From assembly GCF_024345415.1 (NCBI RefSeq), contig NZ_JAGQBB010000008.1, positions 55,790 through 119,789 of the forward strand: DNA of 64,000 nucleotides, given 5' to 3'. This stretch comes from Synechococcus sp. Tobar12-5m-g. GTDB lineage: Bacteria; Cyanobacteriota; Cyanobacteriia; PCC-6307; Cyanobiaceae. This document shows, one piece after another, positions 28,648 to 37,891 of this stretch. The stretch's first letter is position 1, and each line of letters begins with the position of its first letter. Under the pieces are notes generated by a model. It did no database searches. It was not told the origin of the DNA and worked only from the letters and a program-made list of their open reading frames with translations. The position numbers were made by a program, and so were the translations under genes.

Positions 28648-29727
28648 TCACCTTCCGCCAGCTAGCGGTGGCAGGGACTCGCGGCAGAGCAGGGCCATGC
28701 GGCGCACCCGAAGCCAGCGGTGCAGGAACTCCTGGGGCCTGCGCCGGTAGTTCGGATTGGCGCGCCACAGGGGAGCCAGCGCCAGCCAGCGCACCTCCGC
28801 CCCGGTGAGGCGCCGCACCCCCACCAGGGCGGAGGTCATGCCGGCCACGATCAGCGGCCGCTGCGGTGCCGCCTGCTGCCAGCGGCGCACCAATAGCTCC
28901 AGGGGCAGGGCCGAGCGGATCGGACCGGCCACCGCCGCCGGCAGGTCTGGTCCGAAGCTGCCCCCCGGCGGCGCCTTGGGGTGATCGATCAACAGCAGCC
29001 GGTCGCGGCGGCGCTCGAAGCCCTCGAGCTGATCGAGCCAGGCCTCCAACACGACCACCGGCAGCCGCTGGCCAGGAAACTGGTGGGCCAGGTTGGGCAC
29101 TGAGCAGAGCCACAGCGGCCCCCCGGGCGAACTCAGGGCCAGCACGGCCTCCACGCCAGCGTCGGTCGACGGGCCCAGGCTTGCCACCAAGCTGTCGAAT
29201 AGGTGGGCGCGCTCACTCAGCGGCATCGGCTCCACCGGGCCTGCTGGTCGGTGCCACAGGGGCTGGCGGCCTTCGAGAAACCGCCGCACTCGCCGATCCG
29301 GTTCCAACACCGGCAGTCCCAGCAGGCTCGGGAGAAGCGCTCGAAGCTCCCGCCCGCAGCGGTAGTAGATCCCCACGGCGTCCCCACAGTCGAGCACCAA
29401 GGGGATACCGAGCCGCTCCAACGGCTGCCGTTGACACCTTTGCCAGAGGTTATTGAGGCAGGCGATCTCCCATTCATCTGGAAGCAACCGGACCGAATCG
29501 CGCACCAGCCGCAGCCCGGCGCAGGCCGCGGGCCACTCCCGGCGCAGGGCGCCGAACCAGTGCTCCAGATGGTGGTGCAGGGCCTCAAGGCCAGCGGAGT
29601 CCTGCCGCAGTCCGCCGGTCACCAGCACCGCCAGATCGCGCGCACACCAGCCTTCCCGCTCCCCCAGGCCGATCACCACCGCCAGCTGGTTCACGAGATG
29701 CACCAGGCCGCCGCTCAGTACCAGCAC
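28648..29727 (-). CDS. putative polysialyltransferase-like glycosyltransferase (GT-B)
   Basis: A 359-residue soluble protein. VLVLSGGLVHLVNQLAVVIGL at the N-terminus, LLLIDHPKAPPGG (HP motif) and IVAGMTSALVG (S/T-rich motif) near the C-terminus are the layout of bacterial sialyl- and polysialyltransferase-like proteins (GT52/PF07388 type). The start is GTG at 29727, about 30 bp behind uvrD; upstream in-frame codons lie inside uvrD and are not protein-like. The donor is unknown: no CMP-sialate genes are seen, whereas CMP-Kdo is made here, and it is also a CMP-activated ulosonate. Co-transcription with uvrD is probably incidental. Confidence 0.5.
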   Translation of the reverse strand: MLVLSGGLVHLVNQLAVVIGLGEREGWCARDLAVLVTGGLRQDSAGLEALHHHLEHWFGALRREWPAACAGLRLVRDSVRLLPDEWEIACLNNLWQRCQRQPLERLGIPLVLDCGDAVGIYYRCGRELRALLPSLLGLPVLEPDRRVRRFLEGRQPLWHRPAGPVEPMPLSERAHLFDSLVASLGPSTDAGVEAVLALSSPGGPLWLCSVPNLAHQFPGQRLPVVVLEAWLDQLEGFERRRDRLLLIDHPKAPPGGSFGPDLPAAVAGPIRSALPLELLVRRWQQAAPQRPLIVAGMTSALVGVRRLTGAEVRWLALAPLWRANPNYRRRPQEFLHRWLRVRRMALLCRESLPPLAGGR

Positions 29728-29756
29728 CCGGGGGCCACCCGGTGTGGTGGCAAGAG

Positions 29757-32150
29757 TCAAAGCGGCTCGATCGGCGCCAGGCGCGGATCGAGAATCTTCG
29801 GACCCATACCCTCGAACTTCACGGCGATCGAGATCTTCTCGCCACTGCCGAACAGGTGGGTGATCGTGCCGTCGCCGAAGTTGGCGTGGTGCAGCTGGTC
29901 GCCCACTGCCCAGGGCCACGCCTGGGCCAGGCGCCGCACCGCATTGGCCGGGGCCGCGGCGCTGCCGCCAGCGGCCACCCGCTGGCTTTCCTCGCGATCC
30001 ACGCGCGTGAGCCGATCCAGCCGCTGCTCCCGCCGCAGGGCCGCGCCGCCGCTGCGGGGCACATCCCCCTGCACCAGCTCCGGCGGCAGCTCCGAGAGGA
30101 ACACAGAGGGCACGGCCGGCTCGCGCATGCCGCCCCACAGACGCCGCTCACTGGCATGGGAGAGGAACAGCCGCTCCTTGGCACGGGTGATGCCCACGTA
30201 GCAAAGGCGCCGCTCCTCCTCCAGGGCGGCGGGATCCTCCAGGGAGCGGTAGCTGGGGAACAGGCCCTGCTCCAGCCCCACCAGGCACACCACGGGGAAC
30301 TCCAGCCCCTTGCTGGCGTGCAGGGTCATCAGGGTGACCCGGTCGGCGGCGGTGTCCTTGCTGTCGGCGTCGCTGGCCAGGGCGGCGGAGGCCAGGAATC
30401 CCTCCAGCGACCCCTCCTCGTTCTCCTCCTGGTACTGCAGGGCGGCGTTCACCAGCTCCTGCAGATTGCGCCGCCGTTCCTCGGACTCATCGGTGCCCTC
30501 GGTGATCAGTTCCGCCAGGTATCCGCTCTGCTCCATCACCCGCTGCACCAGTTCGGAGGGCGGGGCATCCTGCAGCCGCTGGGCCAGGTCGGTGATCAGC
30601 TCGCCGAACTGCAGGAGGCCCCGAGCGGAGCGGCCCGCCAGGGACCGCACCGCCTCCGGATCGTTCACCACCTCCCAAAGGGGAAGGCCCAGCTGGTTGG
30701 CGGCATCGGTGAGCCGCTGCACGGTGGTCTTGCCAATGCCGCGCCTGGGCACGTTCAGCACCCGAAGCAGGCTGACGGTATCGGCGGGGTTGACCAGCAG
30801 GCGCAGATAGGCGAGCACGTCCTTGATCTCACGCCGGTCGTAGAAGCGCAGACCGCCCACCACGATGTAGGGGATGCCCCAGCGCACCAGCGATTCCTCC
30901 ATCGCCCTCGACTGGGCATTGGTGCGGTAAAGCACGGCCATGCCGCCCCAGCGCAGTTCCGGATGAACCGCTTCCAGCTGCCGCAGCCGGTGCACCACCG
31001 CTTCGGCCTCGGCGATTTCGTCGTCGCAGCGGGTGACGGTGATCCGCTCGCCCTCGCCGCGGGTGGCCCGCAGCACCTTGTCGATGCGCTCCGTGTTGTG
31101 GGCAATCAGGGCGTTGGCCGCCTCCAGGATCGTGGCGGTGGAGCGGTAGTTTTCCTCCAGCTTCACCATCGTGCGGGTGGCCTCGTCGCTGGCCCGATCG
31201 CCGAAGTCGTCCTGGAAGCCCATCAGGATGGTGAAATCGGCGGCGCGGAAGCTGTAGATGCTCTGGTCGGCATCGCCGACCACGAAGACCGAGCGCTGGC
31301 CCCAGTCGTCGAAGGTCTCGGGATCGCGGCCACCCGTTACCAGCAGCTTGATCAGGTCGTACTGGGTGCGGTTGGTGTCCTGGTATTCATCCACCAGCAC
31401 GTGGCGGAAGCGACCGTGCCAGTAGTGGCGCACCTGCTCGTTGCTCTGCAACAGCTGGACCGGCAGCAGCAGCAGGTCGTCGAAGTCGAGGGCGTTGTTG
31501 GCGGCCAGGGCGCGGCGGTAGAGCCGGTAGGCCTCGGCCTCCTTGCGGCCGCGCATCCCCTCGGCCTTCGCCTCCATCACATCCGGCAGCCAGCCCTGGT
31601 TCTTGGCGTTGCTGATCGCCCAGCGCACCTTTTTGGGCTCGAAGCGCTTGGGGTCGAGGCCAAGCTCCTGGGTGACGATCTCCTTGACCAGGGTCTGGGC
31701 GTCGGATTCGTCGTAGATCGAGAACTGGCGGGTCCAGGTGAGCCCTTCCGGGTCCTTGTACTTGTCGATGTCGAAGCGCAGCAGCCGCGCGAACAGGGCG
31801 TGGAAGGTGCCAATCCAGAGCTCCTTGGTGACCTCCCGATAGATGCGGTTGCGCAGTTGCCGCTGCTGCTGGGGCGACAGGATGCTGAAGGGCTGGCCGA
31901 ACTGGCTCTGGGCCAGTTTCTGGGCGAGCAGCAGCTCCAGCCGCTCCTTCATCTCCCGGGCCGCCTTGTTGGTGAAGGTGACAGCAAGCAGCTGGCCAGG
32001 ATCGACGCCGTGGTGACCGATCAGGTGGGCGATCCGATGGGTGAGGGCGCGGGTCTTGCCGCTCCCCGCTCCCGCCACCACCAGCATCGGGCCGTTGTGG
32101 TGATCCACCGCCCGGCGCTGGGCGTCGTTGAGGCCGACGAGAAAGCTCAT
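29757..32150 (-). CDS. pcrA: ATP-dependent DNA helicase UvrD/PcrA (superfamily 1)
   Basis: A 3'-to-5' DNA helicase of repair and replication restart. The 797-residue sequence shows the Q motif and motif I (LNDAQRRAV, VVAGAGSGKTRALTHR), Ia (LAVTFTNKAAREMKERL), II (VDEYQDTN), III (VVGDADQSIYSFRAAD), IV (LEENYRST), V (TLMTLHASKGLEFPVV) and VI (ERRLCYVGITRAKERL). The C-terminus has the PcrA/UvrD Tudor-like end (VGDQLHHANFGDGTI). ATG 32150 begins MSFLVGLNDAQ. It is a housekeeping gene in the middle of the glycan region and divergent from the acyltransferase remnant, with 140 bp between. Confidence 0.95.
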   Translation of the reverse strand: MSFLVGLNDAQRRAVDHHNGPMLVVAGAGSGKTRALTHRIAHLIGHHGVDPGQLLAVTFTNKAAREMKERLELLLAQKLAQSQFGQPFSILSPQQQRQLRNRIYREVTKELWIGTFHALFARLLRFDIDKYKDPEGLTWTRQFSIYDESDAQTLVKEIVTQELGLDPKRFEPKKVRWAISNAKNQGWLPDVMEAKAEGMRGRKEAEAYRLYRRALAANNALDFDDLLLLPVQLLQSNEQVRHYWHGRFRHVLVDEYQDTNRTQYDLIKLLVTGGRDPETFDDWGQRSVFVVGDADQSIYSFRAADFTILMGFQDDFGDRASDEATRTMVKLEENYRSTATILEAANALIAHNTERIDKVLRATRGEGERITVTRCDDEIAEAEAVVHRLRQLEAVHPELRWGGMAVLYRTNAQSRAMEESLVRWGIPYIVVGGLRFYDRREIKDVLAYLRLLVNPADTVSLLRVLNVPRRGIGKTTVQRLTDAANQLGLPLWEVVNDPEAVRSLAGRSARGLLQFGELITDLAQRLQDAPPSELVQRVMEQSGYLAELITEGTDESEERRRNLQELVNAALQYQEENEEGSLEGFLASAALASDADSKDTAADRVTLMTLHASKGLEFPVVCLVGLEQGLFPSYRSLEDPAALEEERRLCYVGITRAKERLFLSHASERRLWGGMREPAVPSVFLSELPPELVQGDVPRSGGAALRREQRLDRLTRVDREESQRVAAGGSAAAPANAVRRLAQAWPWAVGDQLHHANFGDGTITHLFGSGEKISIAVKFEGMGPKILDPRLAPIEPL

Positions 32151-32289
32151 TGATCCCACTCTATCGACGCCGTCTCAACTGCCTGCCTCGAGGGTCCAGC
32201 CGGCTTTGGCTGCCGCGGCCGTGGTGGGATGTCGGTCACGGAAGGCTGGGTACGATTCCACCCAAACTCGACCGAAATCACACAGATCA

Positions 32290-33091
32290 ATGCGCGTTCG
32301 TCAATGCGGAATCGACTGGATGCGTGGTCTCTCGATCCTCTTCATCGTGGGGTACTGGCATTTGCTTGGCTATGCCCATGGGATCAATCATTACAAGAAT
32401 GGGTTCACTGGCCGCCTCACCTTGGTGGTGCTTGGGTTGTTCATCTTCCTCTCTGGCCACCTAGTCAGCCGCTCCTTTGGCCCGCTGTTTCGACGAACCG
32501 ATGTGCTGCCGTTCTACCGCCGGCGCCTGTGTTGACCGGTGCAGCCTTGCTGGTGTCCGCCCTCACCGGCAACACACCCCACACCCTCTGGTACATCACG
32601 GTGTTGATGGTATACATCGCCCTGGCCCCCGCCTGTTCCTCTATCTCCCCTCCTTCGTGGCCGGCATGCTCAGCCCCGGCCCCATCCGTGGGGTGTCCGG
32701 CGGTGTCCCATGGATGCTGGTGGTGGGGGTGACGGTGGGCGCTGTGGTGGGGCTGCCGTTGTCCTTCCTCCCATCCGAGTTGGATGAGCGGAACCTGTTG
32801 TTCATGCCGCTGGTCCTGTTCGGCTCCTGGTTGGTGTTTCTGCTGGTCAGAAGGGTTGAGCGGCGCTTGAGCCAACCCTGGTGGATCCTCCAACTCAGCG
32901 CCGCCAGTTACTTTCTCTATCTCTTCCATCGCCCCCTGTTCAAGCTGGCCACCTCCTGGTCCAGCAGCACTGCGGTGGTGCCGGAGCTGGCCTACCTGCT
33001 GCTGGCCTGTCTGCCCCTGATCATCCTCACGGCCTGGTGGGGACAGCGGCTCTACGACGCAGGCCTGGCCACCATCGGCGGCAGCCGCTGA
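32290..33091 (+). pseudogene. broken membrane acyltransferase (OafA/acyltransferase 3 family)
   Basis: The start (ATG 32290) reads CGIDWMRGLSILFIVGYWHLL, then FIFLSGHLVSRSFGPLF and FYRRRL, the classic beginning of an O-acetyltransferase with motif R-x10-H. That frame ends at 32535. The next part (LTGAALLVSALTGNTPHTLWYITVLMVYI) is in a second frame, and LPSFVAGMLSPG through to LPLIILTAWWGQRLYDA in a third, ending at 33091. The remnant is about 265 codons against 340-370 for the family, with several middle helices missing, so a deletion as well as frameshifts is likely. It would have O-acetylated a surface glycan. Confidence 0.7.
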
Positions 33092-33232
33092 CCCAGCGGG
33101 CCCTCACCTGGGTCCGGGGAAGACTTTGGAACCCATCCGTCAACGCGTTTAGATTCCCCAACACCTGACTCAGGCCGATGGCCAAGGGAGCGGTCGACCG
33201 CTTGACCACCACCAACACATGAATCTCAACCG

Positions 33233-34186
33233 ATGGAGATGACCTGGTCAGAACATCTTCAGGGTGCTGAGGTTCATCGCGATCCTTTTCCCCATCTGAT
33301 CATCGATGATTTTCTGCCTGAGGTTCTCCTGGAGACAGCCATCCGGAGCTTCCCGGATCTTGCCCTGATCGGCGATCTGGCCTCCAGATCAGAGGATCTC
33401 CCAGCCAATGCAAGGGCCAGCCTGGATCTGGCCACGGTCCATGGCTGTGGCGATCGCAGGCTTGAGGATCTGAAGGCCTTCTACCAGGTCCTCCAGGTCG
33501 AGAAACTCGTCCGCTTGCTGTTCGCAAGGCTGCGCCCCTTCCTGGAAGATCCGCTCGACGCCGAGGCCGAGCACCTTCCTTTTCTGCCCCGGATGTCGCT
33601 GGCCGACCGGCAAAACTGGCTGCAGGGGAGGCCATCCCTCTCTTTCGACATCCAGCCGGGAATCAACCCACCGCAATTTGCCGGACTGGAGCCCCATCTT
33701 GACGACAAATACGAACTATTTGCTGGCTTATTGTATATCTATCCAGCGGAAATACCTCCTGTGGGTGGTGACCTCATCCTCTACGAACGCCGCCCGGATC
33801 AGGTGTTCGATGGAACCAGACTGAAGGGAAACACCTACGGGGCCAAGCCGGTCAAGAGAATCGCCTACCGGCACAACCGGTTCGTGGCTCTGCTCAATGG
33901 CAATTCGGCGTTGCATGGGGTCACGCCCTACCTGGAAAGCGACAATCAACTCCCGCGAAGACTTTACAACATCATCGTTGAAGCCTATAATCTTCCCTAC
34001 AAGAGCTATGATTACTGGGATTTACCCCGAGGCAATAGAATCACCAACCTCAAACATGCGGTCAAGGGTGCCATCATGCTGCTGCAGCATGGGCTCACAA
34101 AGGCGGTGTCCCCATCCAAAATCATGGATCAACTTGTCCATTCCACCCCCGGTGAGGTGATGGATCGCTGGGAGTTCTGGGCCTGA
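33233..34186 (+). CDS. Fe(II)/2-oxoglutarate-type dioxygenase (prolyl hydroxylase-like), putative
   Basis: A 317-residue soluble protein. The N-terminus (PFPHLIIDDFLPEVLLE) is typical of 2OG oxygenases in glycan clusters. The metal triad can be placed at His155 and Asp157 (EPHLDDKYE) and His228 (NSALHGVTPY), with Arg242/243 for 2-oxoglutarate; GGDLILYER is the strand between them. Start 33233 has a second ATG two codons on. It begins about 140 bp after the acyltransferase remnant and precedes a GT run on the same strand. Its substrate may be a glycan, a lipid carrier or a protein; this cannot be resolved. Confidence 0.65.
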   Translation: MEMTWSEHLQGAEVHRDPFPHLIIDDFLPEVLLETAIRSFPDLALIGDLASRSEDLPANARASLDLATVHGCGDRRLEDLKAFYQVLQVEKLVRLLFARLRPFLEDPLDAEAEHLPFLPRMSLADRQNWLQGRPSLSFDIQPGINPPQFAGLEPHLDDKYELFAGLLYIYPAEIPPVGGDLILYERRPDQVFDGTRLKGNTYGAKPVKRIAYRHNRFVALLNGNSALHGVTPYLESDNQLPRRLYNIIVEAYNLPYKSYDYWDLPRGNRITNLKHAVKGAIMLLQHGLTKAVSPSKIMDQLVHSTPGEVMDRWEFWA

Positions 34187-34210
34187 AGGGCCCAGCCGGT
34201 TCTTCAGGCC
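34180..34210 (+). terminator. inverted repeat at the end of the oxygenase gene
   Basis: GGCCTGAA at 34180 is matched perfectly by TTCAGGCC at 34203, with a 15-bp spacer that is itself GC-rich (GGGCCC). It overlaps the stop codon of the oxygenase gene. No T-run follows, so an intrinsic terminator is only possible. Confidence 0.25.
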
Positions 34211-34296
34211 ATGATCCGAACGGTACATTGGCCCCCTTGGCCCGGGTGGCTGCCTTCCTCCTGCCGGCCTAGGCGCTCGGCGACACCGACATCACC

Positions 34297-35016
34297 ATGA
34301 CAGCCCCTTTCGGAGCCATCCCCATTTTCATTGGCTATGACCCGCGCGAGCGGGCCGCCACCACGGTGCTGATCGACAGCCTCTATCAGCACAGCAGCGC
34401 GCCGCTGGCCATCACGCCGCTGGTGACCCCCCAACTGGAGCGTCAGGGCCTCTACCGACGGGAGCGCGACCCGAAGCAGAGCACCGCCTTCTCCTTTACC
34501 CGCTTCCTGGTGCCCCACCTGATGGGCTACCAGGGTTGGGCTGTTTTCTTGGACTGCGACATCCTTTGCCGCGCCGACATTGCCGAGCTTTGGGCCCTGC
34601 GTGATGAGCGCCATGCGCTGATGGTGGTGCAGCACGATCACGTGCCCACCGAATCCACCAAATTCCTCGGCGAGCTGCAGAGCGCCTATCCCAAAAAGAA
34701 CTGGAGTTCGGTGATGCTGTTCAACTGCGCACATTGCACTGCCCTCACCCCTGAGTATGTGAACAGGGCAACCGGACTCGATCTGCACCGCTTCCACTGG
34801 CTCGAGGGTGACCACCAGATCGGCGCTCTGCCGGAACGGTGGAACCATCTGGTCGCTGTGCAGGAACCTCCTCAGACGGGCGCGGCCGATGGGGGGCCGG
34901 CCCTGCTGCACTGGACTCTGGGTGGCCCCTGGTTTCGGGACATGCGCACCATGGGCGGGCCCCTGGCGGCCGAATGGTTTTCCGCCCGCGACGACGCCCT
35001 GCGGCTTTGGGACTGA
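34297..35016 (+). CDS. GT-A glycosyltransferase (GT8-like)
   Basis: A 239-residue protein starting IPIFIGYDPRERAATTVLIDSL, with VFLDCDILCRADIAELW as the DxD site. The overall layout (short GT-A, WSSVMLFNCAH, ALLHWTLGGPWF near the end) is that of GT8-like transferases in surface-glycan clusters. ATG 34297 follows a short gap. Its last 10 bp overlap the TTG start of the next GT, so the two are translationally coupled. Donor and acceptor are unknown. Confidence 0.78.
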   Translation: MTAPFGAIPIFIGYDPRERAATTVLIDSLYQHSSAPLAITPLVTPQLERQGLYRRERDPKQSTAFSFTRFLVPHLMGYQGWAVFLDCDILCRADIAELWALRDERHALMVVQHDHVPTESTKFLGELQSAYPKKNWSSVMLFNCAHCTALTPEYVNRATGLDLHRFHWLEGDHQIGALPERWNHLVAVQEPPQTGAADGGPALLHWTLGGPWFRDMRTMGGPLAAEWFSARDDALRLWD

Positions 35017-35996
35017 GCATCGTCACGGTCTGCAAGAACCGCCGCGATCATCTGCTGCGATCAGCTACAGCGGTGGCCCGCTGGCCCCACCACGCGGAAC
35101 ACCTGGTGGTCGACTGGAGCAGCAGCGAGCCTTTGCGCCGCGCCGACCTGCCAGACGATCCGCGGTTGCAGCTGCTGCGGGTGGATGGGGAGCGGGGCTG
35201 GAATCTCTGCCGTGCCTACAACTTCGCCATCGCCCGGGCCAGCCATCACCTGATCTTCAAACTCGACGCTGACTGCTGGCCATTGGAGCCCTTCGATCTG
35301 CAGGCCCTGCTGGGCCAGGGGCCGGCATCGGTCTGTGCCTTCGGCACGGGGTTCGAGGGCGGCAAGGGCCAGTTCCTGATCGAGCGGGGCCTGTTCGAGG
35401 CGGTAGGGGGATTCAATGAATATCTGATTGACTACGGCTTCGACGACAAGGACCTGAGGGCACGGCTTCGGATGCTGCGTGGCCGCGACCCCGACGACAT
35501 TCCGCTGAACTGGCTCCAGGTGATCCCCCACTCCGACGCCGACCGGGCCGAGCTGCGCCGGGGACTCCTGCTGACCCCGTTGGAGCAGTCGCTGGCGCTG
35601 GCGCGGATGCGCTCCTCGCGACTGGCGAACCGGTTGCTGGCGGCCCACTACCCCTGGAGCAACCGTGCCGCCGCCAGCCAATACATGGAAAGCCGGGCCC
35701 AATGCTGGCAGGTGCAGCGCGACACCGTCCCCGTGCCGGCTGGCGATGCCGCCGAAGAGCTGGAGCATGCCCGGCGGATGGTCTTCTGGGGCACCTTTTT
35801 GGCGATTCCGGAGATCTTCCTGGGGTTGCTGCCGTTCAAGCTGTTCCCGCCTGCCCGCGAGGGGCACTGGCCGGTGCGTTGGTGGCATCGGGCCTACTGG
35901 CACACTGGGCGGCGTCTTCTGGAGGTGCCTGTCGCCCTGCTGTCCTGCACCCGGGGCACACTGCAGAAGACCCTCACCCTGCTGGGCCGGGGCTGA
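35007..35996 (+). CDS. GT2-type glycosyltransferase (paralogue 2)
   Basis: A 329-residue GT-A enzyme. LSIVTVCKNRRDHLL, LKLDADAWP-equivalent FKLDADCWP and DYGFDDKDLRARLRM match the gene at 24695 nearly residue by residue through the N-terminal half; both also share WPHHAEHLVVDWSS and FWGTFLA-PE-F near the end. TTG at 35007 is the only start that preserves the first beta strand, and it overlaps the GT8-like gene by 10 bp. The duplication is old enough for divergence in the segment after the DxD site, so donor or acceptor preference may differ. Confidence 0.82.
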   Translation: MGLSIVTVCKNRRDHLLRSATAVARWPHHAEHLVVDWSSSEPLRRADLPDDPRLQLLRVDGERGWNLCRAYNFAIARASHHLIFKLDADCWPLEPFDLQALLGQGPASVCAFGTGFEGGKGQFLIERGLFEAVGGFNEYLIDYGFDDKDLRARLRMLRGRDPDDIPLNWLQVIPHSDADRAELRRGLLLTPLEQSLALARMRSSRLANRLLAAHYPWSNRAAASQYMESRAQCWQVQRDTVPVPAGDAAEELEHARRMVFWGTFLAIPEIFLGLLPFKLFPPAREGHWPVRWWHRAYWHTGRRLLEVPVALLSCTRGTLQKTLTLLGRG

Positions 35997-36018
35997 TGGC
36001 CACCGTGCGGGGTTGCCC

Positions 36019-36915
36019 GTGAGGAACATCAGCCTCTACCTCTGCTTCAACCAGGTGAACTACCTGGCGGCCTGGCGCCAGCGTTGCCTGGAGAGGCCCC
36101 ATGACCTCAGCCTGCTGCTGGTGGAATCCAGCCGCTTCCGTCTCGATGCCAGCAAGCCCTGGCCCGGTGTTGGCGGCTATCTGCGCTGCCGCAGTGGGCC
36201 CTGGACCATGGCGGGCCTGGTGCTTCTGGCACTGCTGGGACTGATTGGACGCGTCTACATCCCCCACCGGCGCGAGGCGGGACGGGCCCTGGGCTTTGTG
36301 CTCTCCCGTTGCCACACCGTCCACCTGCTCGATGACGGCCTCGACCAATACCGCGCCCAGCCCCGCGCCCTCACCCCCGGCCAGTTCCCCGCCGGCACGC
36401 CGCTCTATCTGTTCTCCGAGGCGGTGCCGTTCCGGGCCCCCTGGTGTGCCCGCTTCAACTGCCGGGAGCTGGGGGCCTTTCCGTTGCCGGCGCGCGATCC
36501 CGCCGGCGAGGCCCTGCTTGCCTCTCCCCAGGCCCCGGCAAGCCTGGTGGTGGATGCCCCGGGGCTGGAGAGGCTGCCGCCAATGGAGGCCGAGCTGCCG
36601 ACGCCGCGGCTGGTGCTGCCCCATCCGGCCCCAGGCAAACGCAGCTGGTCGGCGCCCGATTCAGTGGGGCGGCACTCTGCGGTCGCGGCTGGGGCCCAAC
36701 CCCCGCCCAACCCCGACTGGCTCGTTCTCCACGTGGCCGGGCCGGTGCTGATCGGCGAGAGCCACCTGCTGGTGATGGCGCTGGTGCACCGCGCCCCCGA
36801 CTGGCCCCTGCTGGTGGCCCTGCCCCAAACAGTGGACCCCCACCTGCAGGCCATGGTGGAGAGCCTCTGCGAGCGGCGACCAGCCACCCGGCTGCTTACC
36901 CCGTCCTCCTGCTGA
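36019..36915 (+). CDS. putative sialyltransferase-like (GT52-type) protein
   Basis: A 298-residue protein beginning with GTG 36019 (NISLYLCFNQVNYLAAWRQR). A hydrophobic segment near residue 62 (MAGLVLLALLGLIG) and HTVHLLDDGLDQYRAQP are reminiscent of LOS sialyltransferase-type GT-B proteins, where an Asp-rich loop follows the first Rossmann half. The C-terminus has few landmarks. It lies 22 bp after paralogue 2 and 10 bp before the next GT, in one plus-strand operon. Similarity in layout to 28648-29727 is suggestive; the family assignment is tentative. Confidence 0.45.
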   Translation: MRNISLYLCFNQVNYLAAWRQRCLERPHDLSLLLVESSRFRLDASKPWPGVGGYLRCRSGPWTMAGLVLLALLGLIGRVYIPHRREAGRALGFVLSRCHTVHLLDDGLDQYRAQPRALTPGQFPAGTPLYLFSEAVPFRAPWCARFNCRELGAFPLPARDPAGEALLASPQAPASLVVDAPGLERLPPMEAELPTPRLVLPHPAPGKRSWSAPDSVGRHSAVAAGAQPPPNPDWLVLHVAGPVLIGESHLLVMALVHRAPDWPLLVALPQTVDPHLQAMVESLCERRPATRLLTPSSC

Positions 36916-36925
36916 AGCGGTCCCG

Positions 36926-37771
36926 ATGCAGCCACTCCCCGTCTCCGTCACGGTGGTGATCAACACCCTCAACGAGGAGGCCAACCTCCCCTACGCCCTG
37001 CGCTCGGTGCAGGGCTGGGCGGCGGAGATCGTGGTCTGCGACATGCACAGCGACGACGCCACCGTGGCCATCGCCCGCTCCTACGGCGCCCGGGTGTGCC
37101 TGCATGAGCGGCTGGGCTTTGCCGACCCCGCCCGGGCCTTCGCCCTTGCCCAGGCCCGTCACGACTGGGTACTGGTGCTTGACGCCGACGAGCTGATCCC
37201 GCCGGCCCTGGCGCGGCGGCTGGCGGCGGTTGTGGCCGAGGCGAGCTGCGACATCTGCTGGATTCCGCGGCTGAACTACCTGCTGGGGGCAGTGCTGCCG
37301 GGCATGGGCTGGGGTCCGGACGAAGACGCCCAGATGCGGCTGTTCCGGCGGTCGGCGGTGGAAGTGACCGGCCAGATCCACCACTTCTTCCAGGCGCGCC
37401 CCGGGGCCCGCCAGCGGTGGCTGCGCTACGTCGATGACGGCGGCATCGTCCACTTCAACTACGTTGACCTCTCCCATTTCCTCGCCAAGCTCAACACCTA
37501 CACCACGATCGAGGCGGTCGAGGCGCGCCAGCGGGGCCGGCGTTCGTCGCTGCCGTGGGCCCTGCTGGTGTCCATGCGGCGGGAGTGGTGGGGGCGCTGG
37601 CTGCGGGGAGGCGGCTTTCGCCTGGGCTGGCGCGGTCTGCAGCTCACCGTGATGATGACGATCTACCGCTTCATGGTGCAGGCCAAGTTGGCTGAGCTGC
37701 AGGCGGGGATCAGCGCCGAAGGTGTGCGGCGCTCCTACCGACAGGAGGCCGAACGGTGGCTGGCGGACTGA
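36926..37771 (+). CDS. GT2 glycosyltransferase (WaaE/KdtX-like)
   Basis: A 281-residue GT-A enzyme: VSVTVVINTLNEEANLPYAL, VVCDMHSDDATVAIA and LVLDADELIPP (DxD) are the WaaE/KdtX-type signatures, a group that often modifies LPS core. The C-terminal helices (WWGRWLRGGGFRLGW, LQLTVMMTIYRFMVQAKL) suggest membrane contact. ATG 36926 follows the previous stop by 10 bp. It is the last gene of the plus-strand run beginning at 34297. A role on an LPS inner core fits the Kdo genes in the window, but the exact linkage is unknown. Confidence 0.82.
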   Translation: MQPLPVSVTVVINTLNEEANLPYALRSVQGWAAEIVVCDMHSDDATVAIARSYGARVCLHERLGFADPARAFALAQARHDWVLVLDADELIPPALARRLAAVVAEASCDICWIPRLNYLLGAVLPGMGWGPDEDAQMRLFRRSAVEVTGQIHHFFQARPGARQRWLRYVDDGGIVHFNYVDLSHFLAKLNTYTTIEAVEARQRGRRSSLPWALLVSMRREWWGRWLRGGGFRLGWRGLQLTVMMTIYRFMVQAKLAELQAGISAEGVRRSYRQEAERWLAD

Positions 37772-37891
37772 CCCCAGCGATCCTGCAGAGAAAGCCGCAG
37801 TGCATTTCGTCACATTGAAATGTATCCGTGAATGCAACCAGGGGAGTGGCTGTTAGCGACATAGCTTACCCAAGCAGTTTACTGTCTTAAG

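Noticed and set aside
28390..29456. Plus-strand ORFs of 91-196 codons
   Set aside because: Antisense to the polysialyltransferase-like gene; Ala/Pro/Arg-rich shadows without starts or motifs.
29742..32153. 803-codon plus-strand ORF
   Set aside because: Shadow of uvrD/pcrA on the other strand; no motif, and helicase motifs I-VI are intact on the minus strand.
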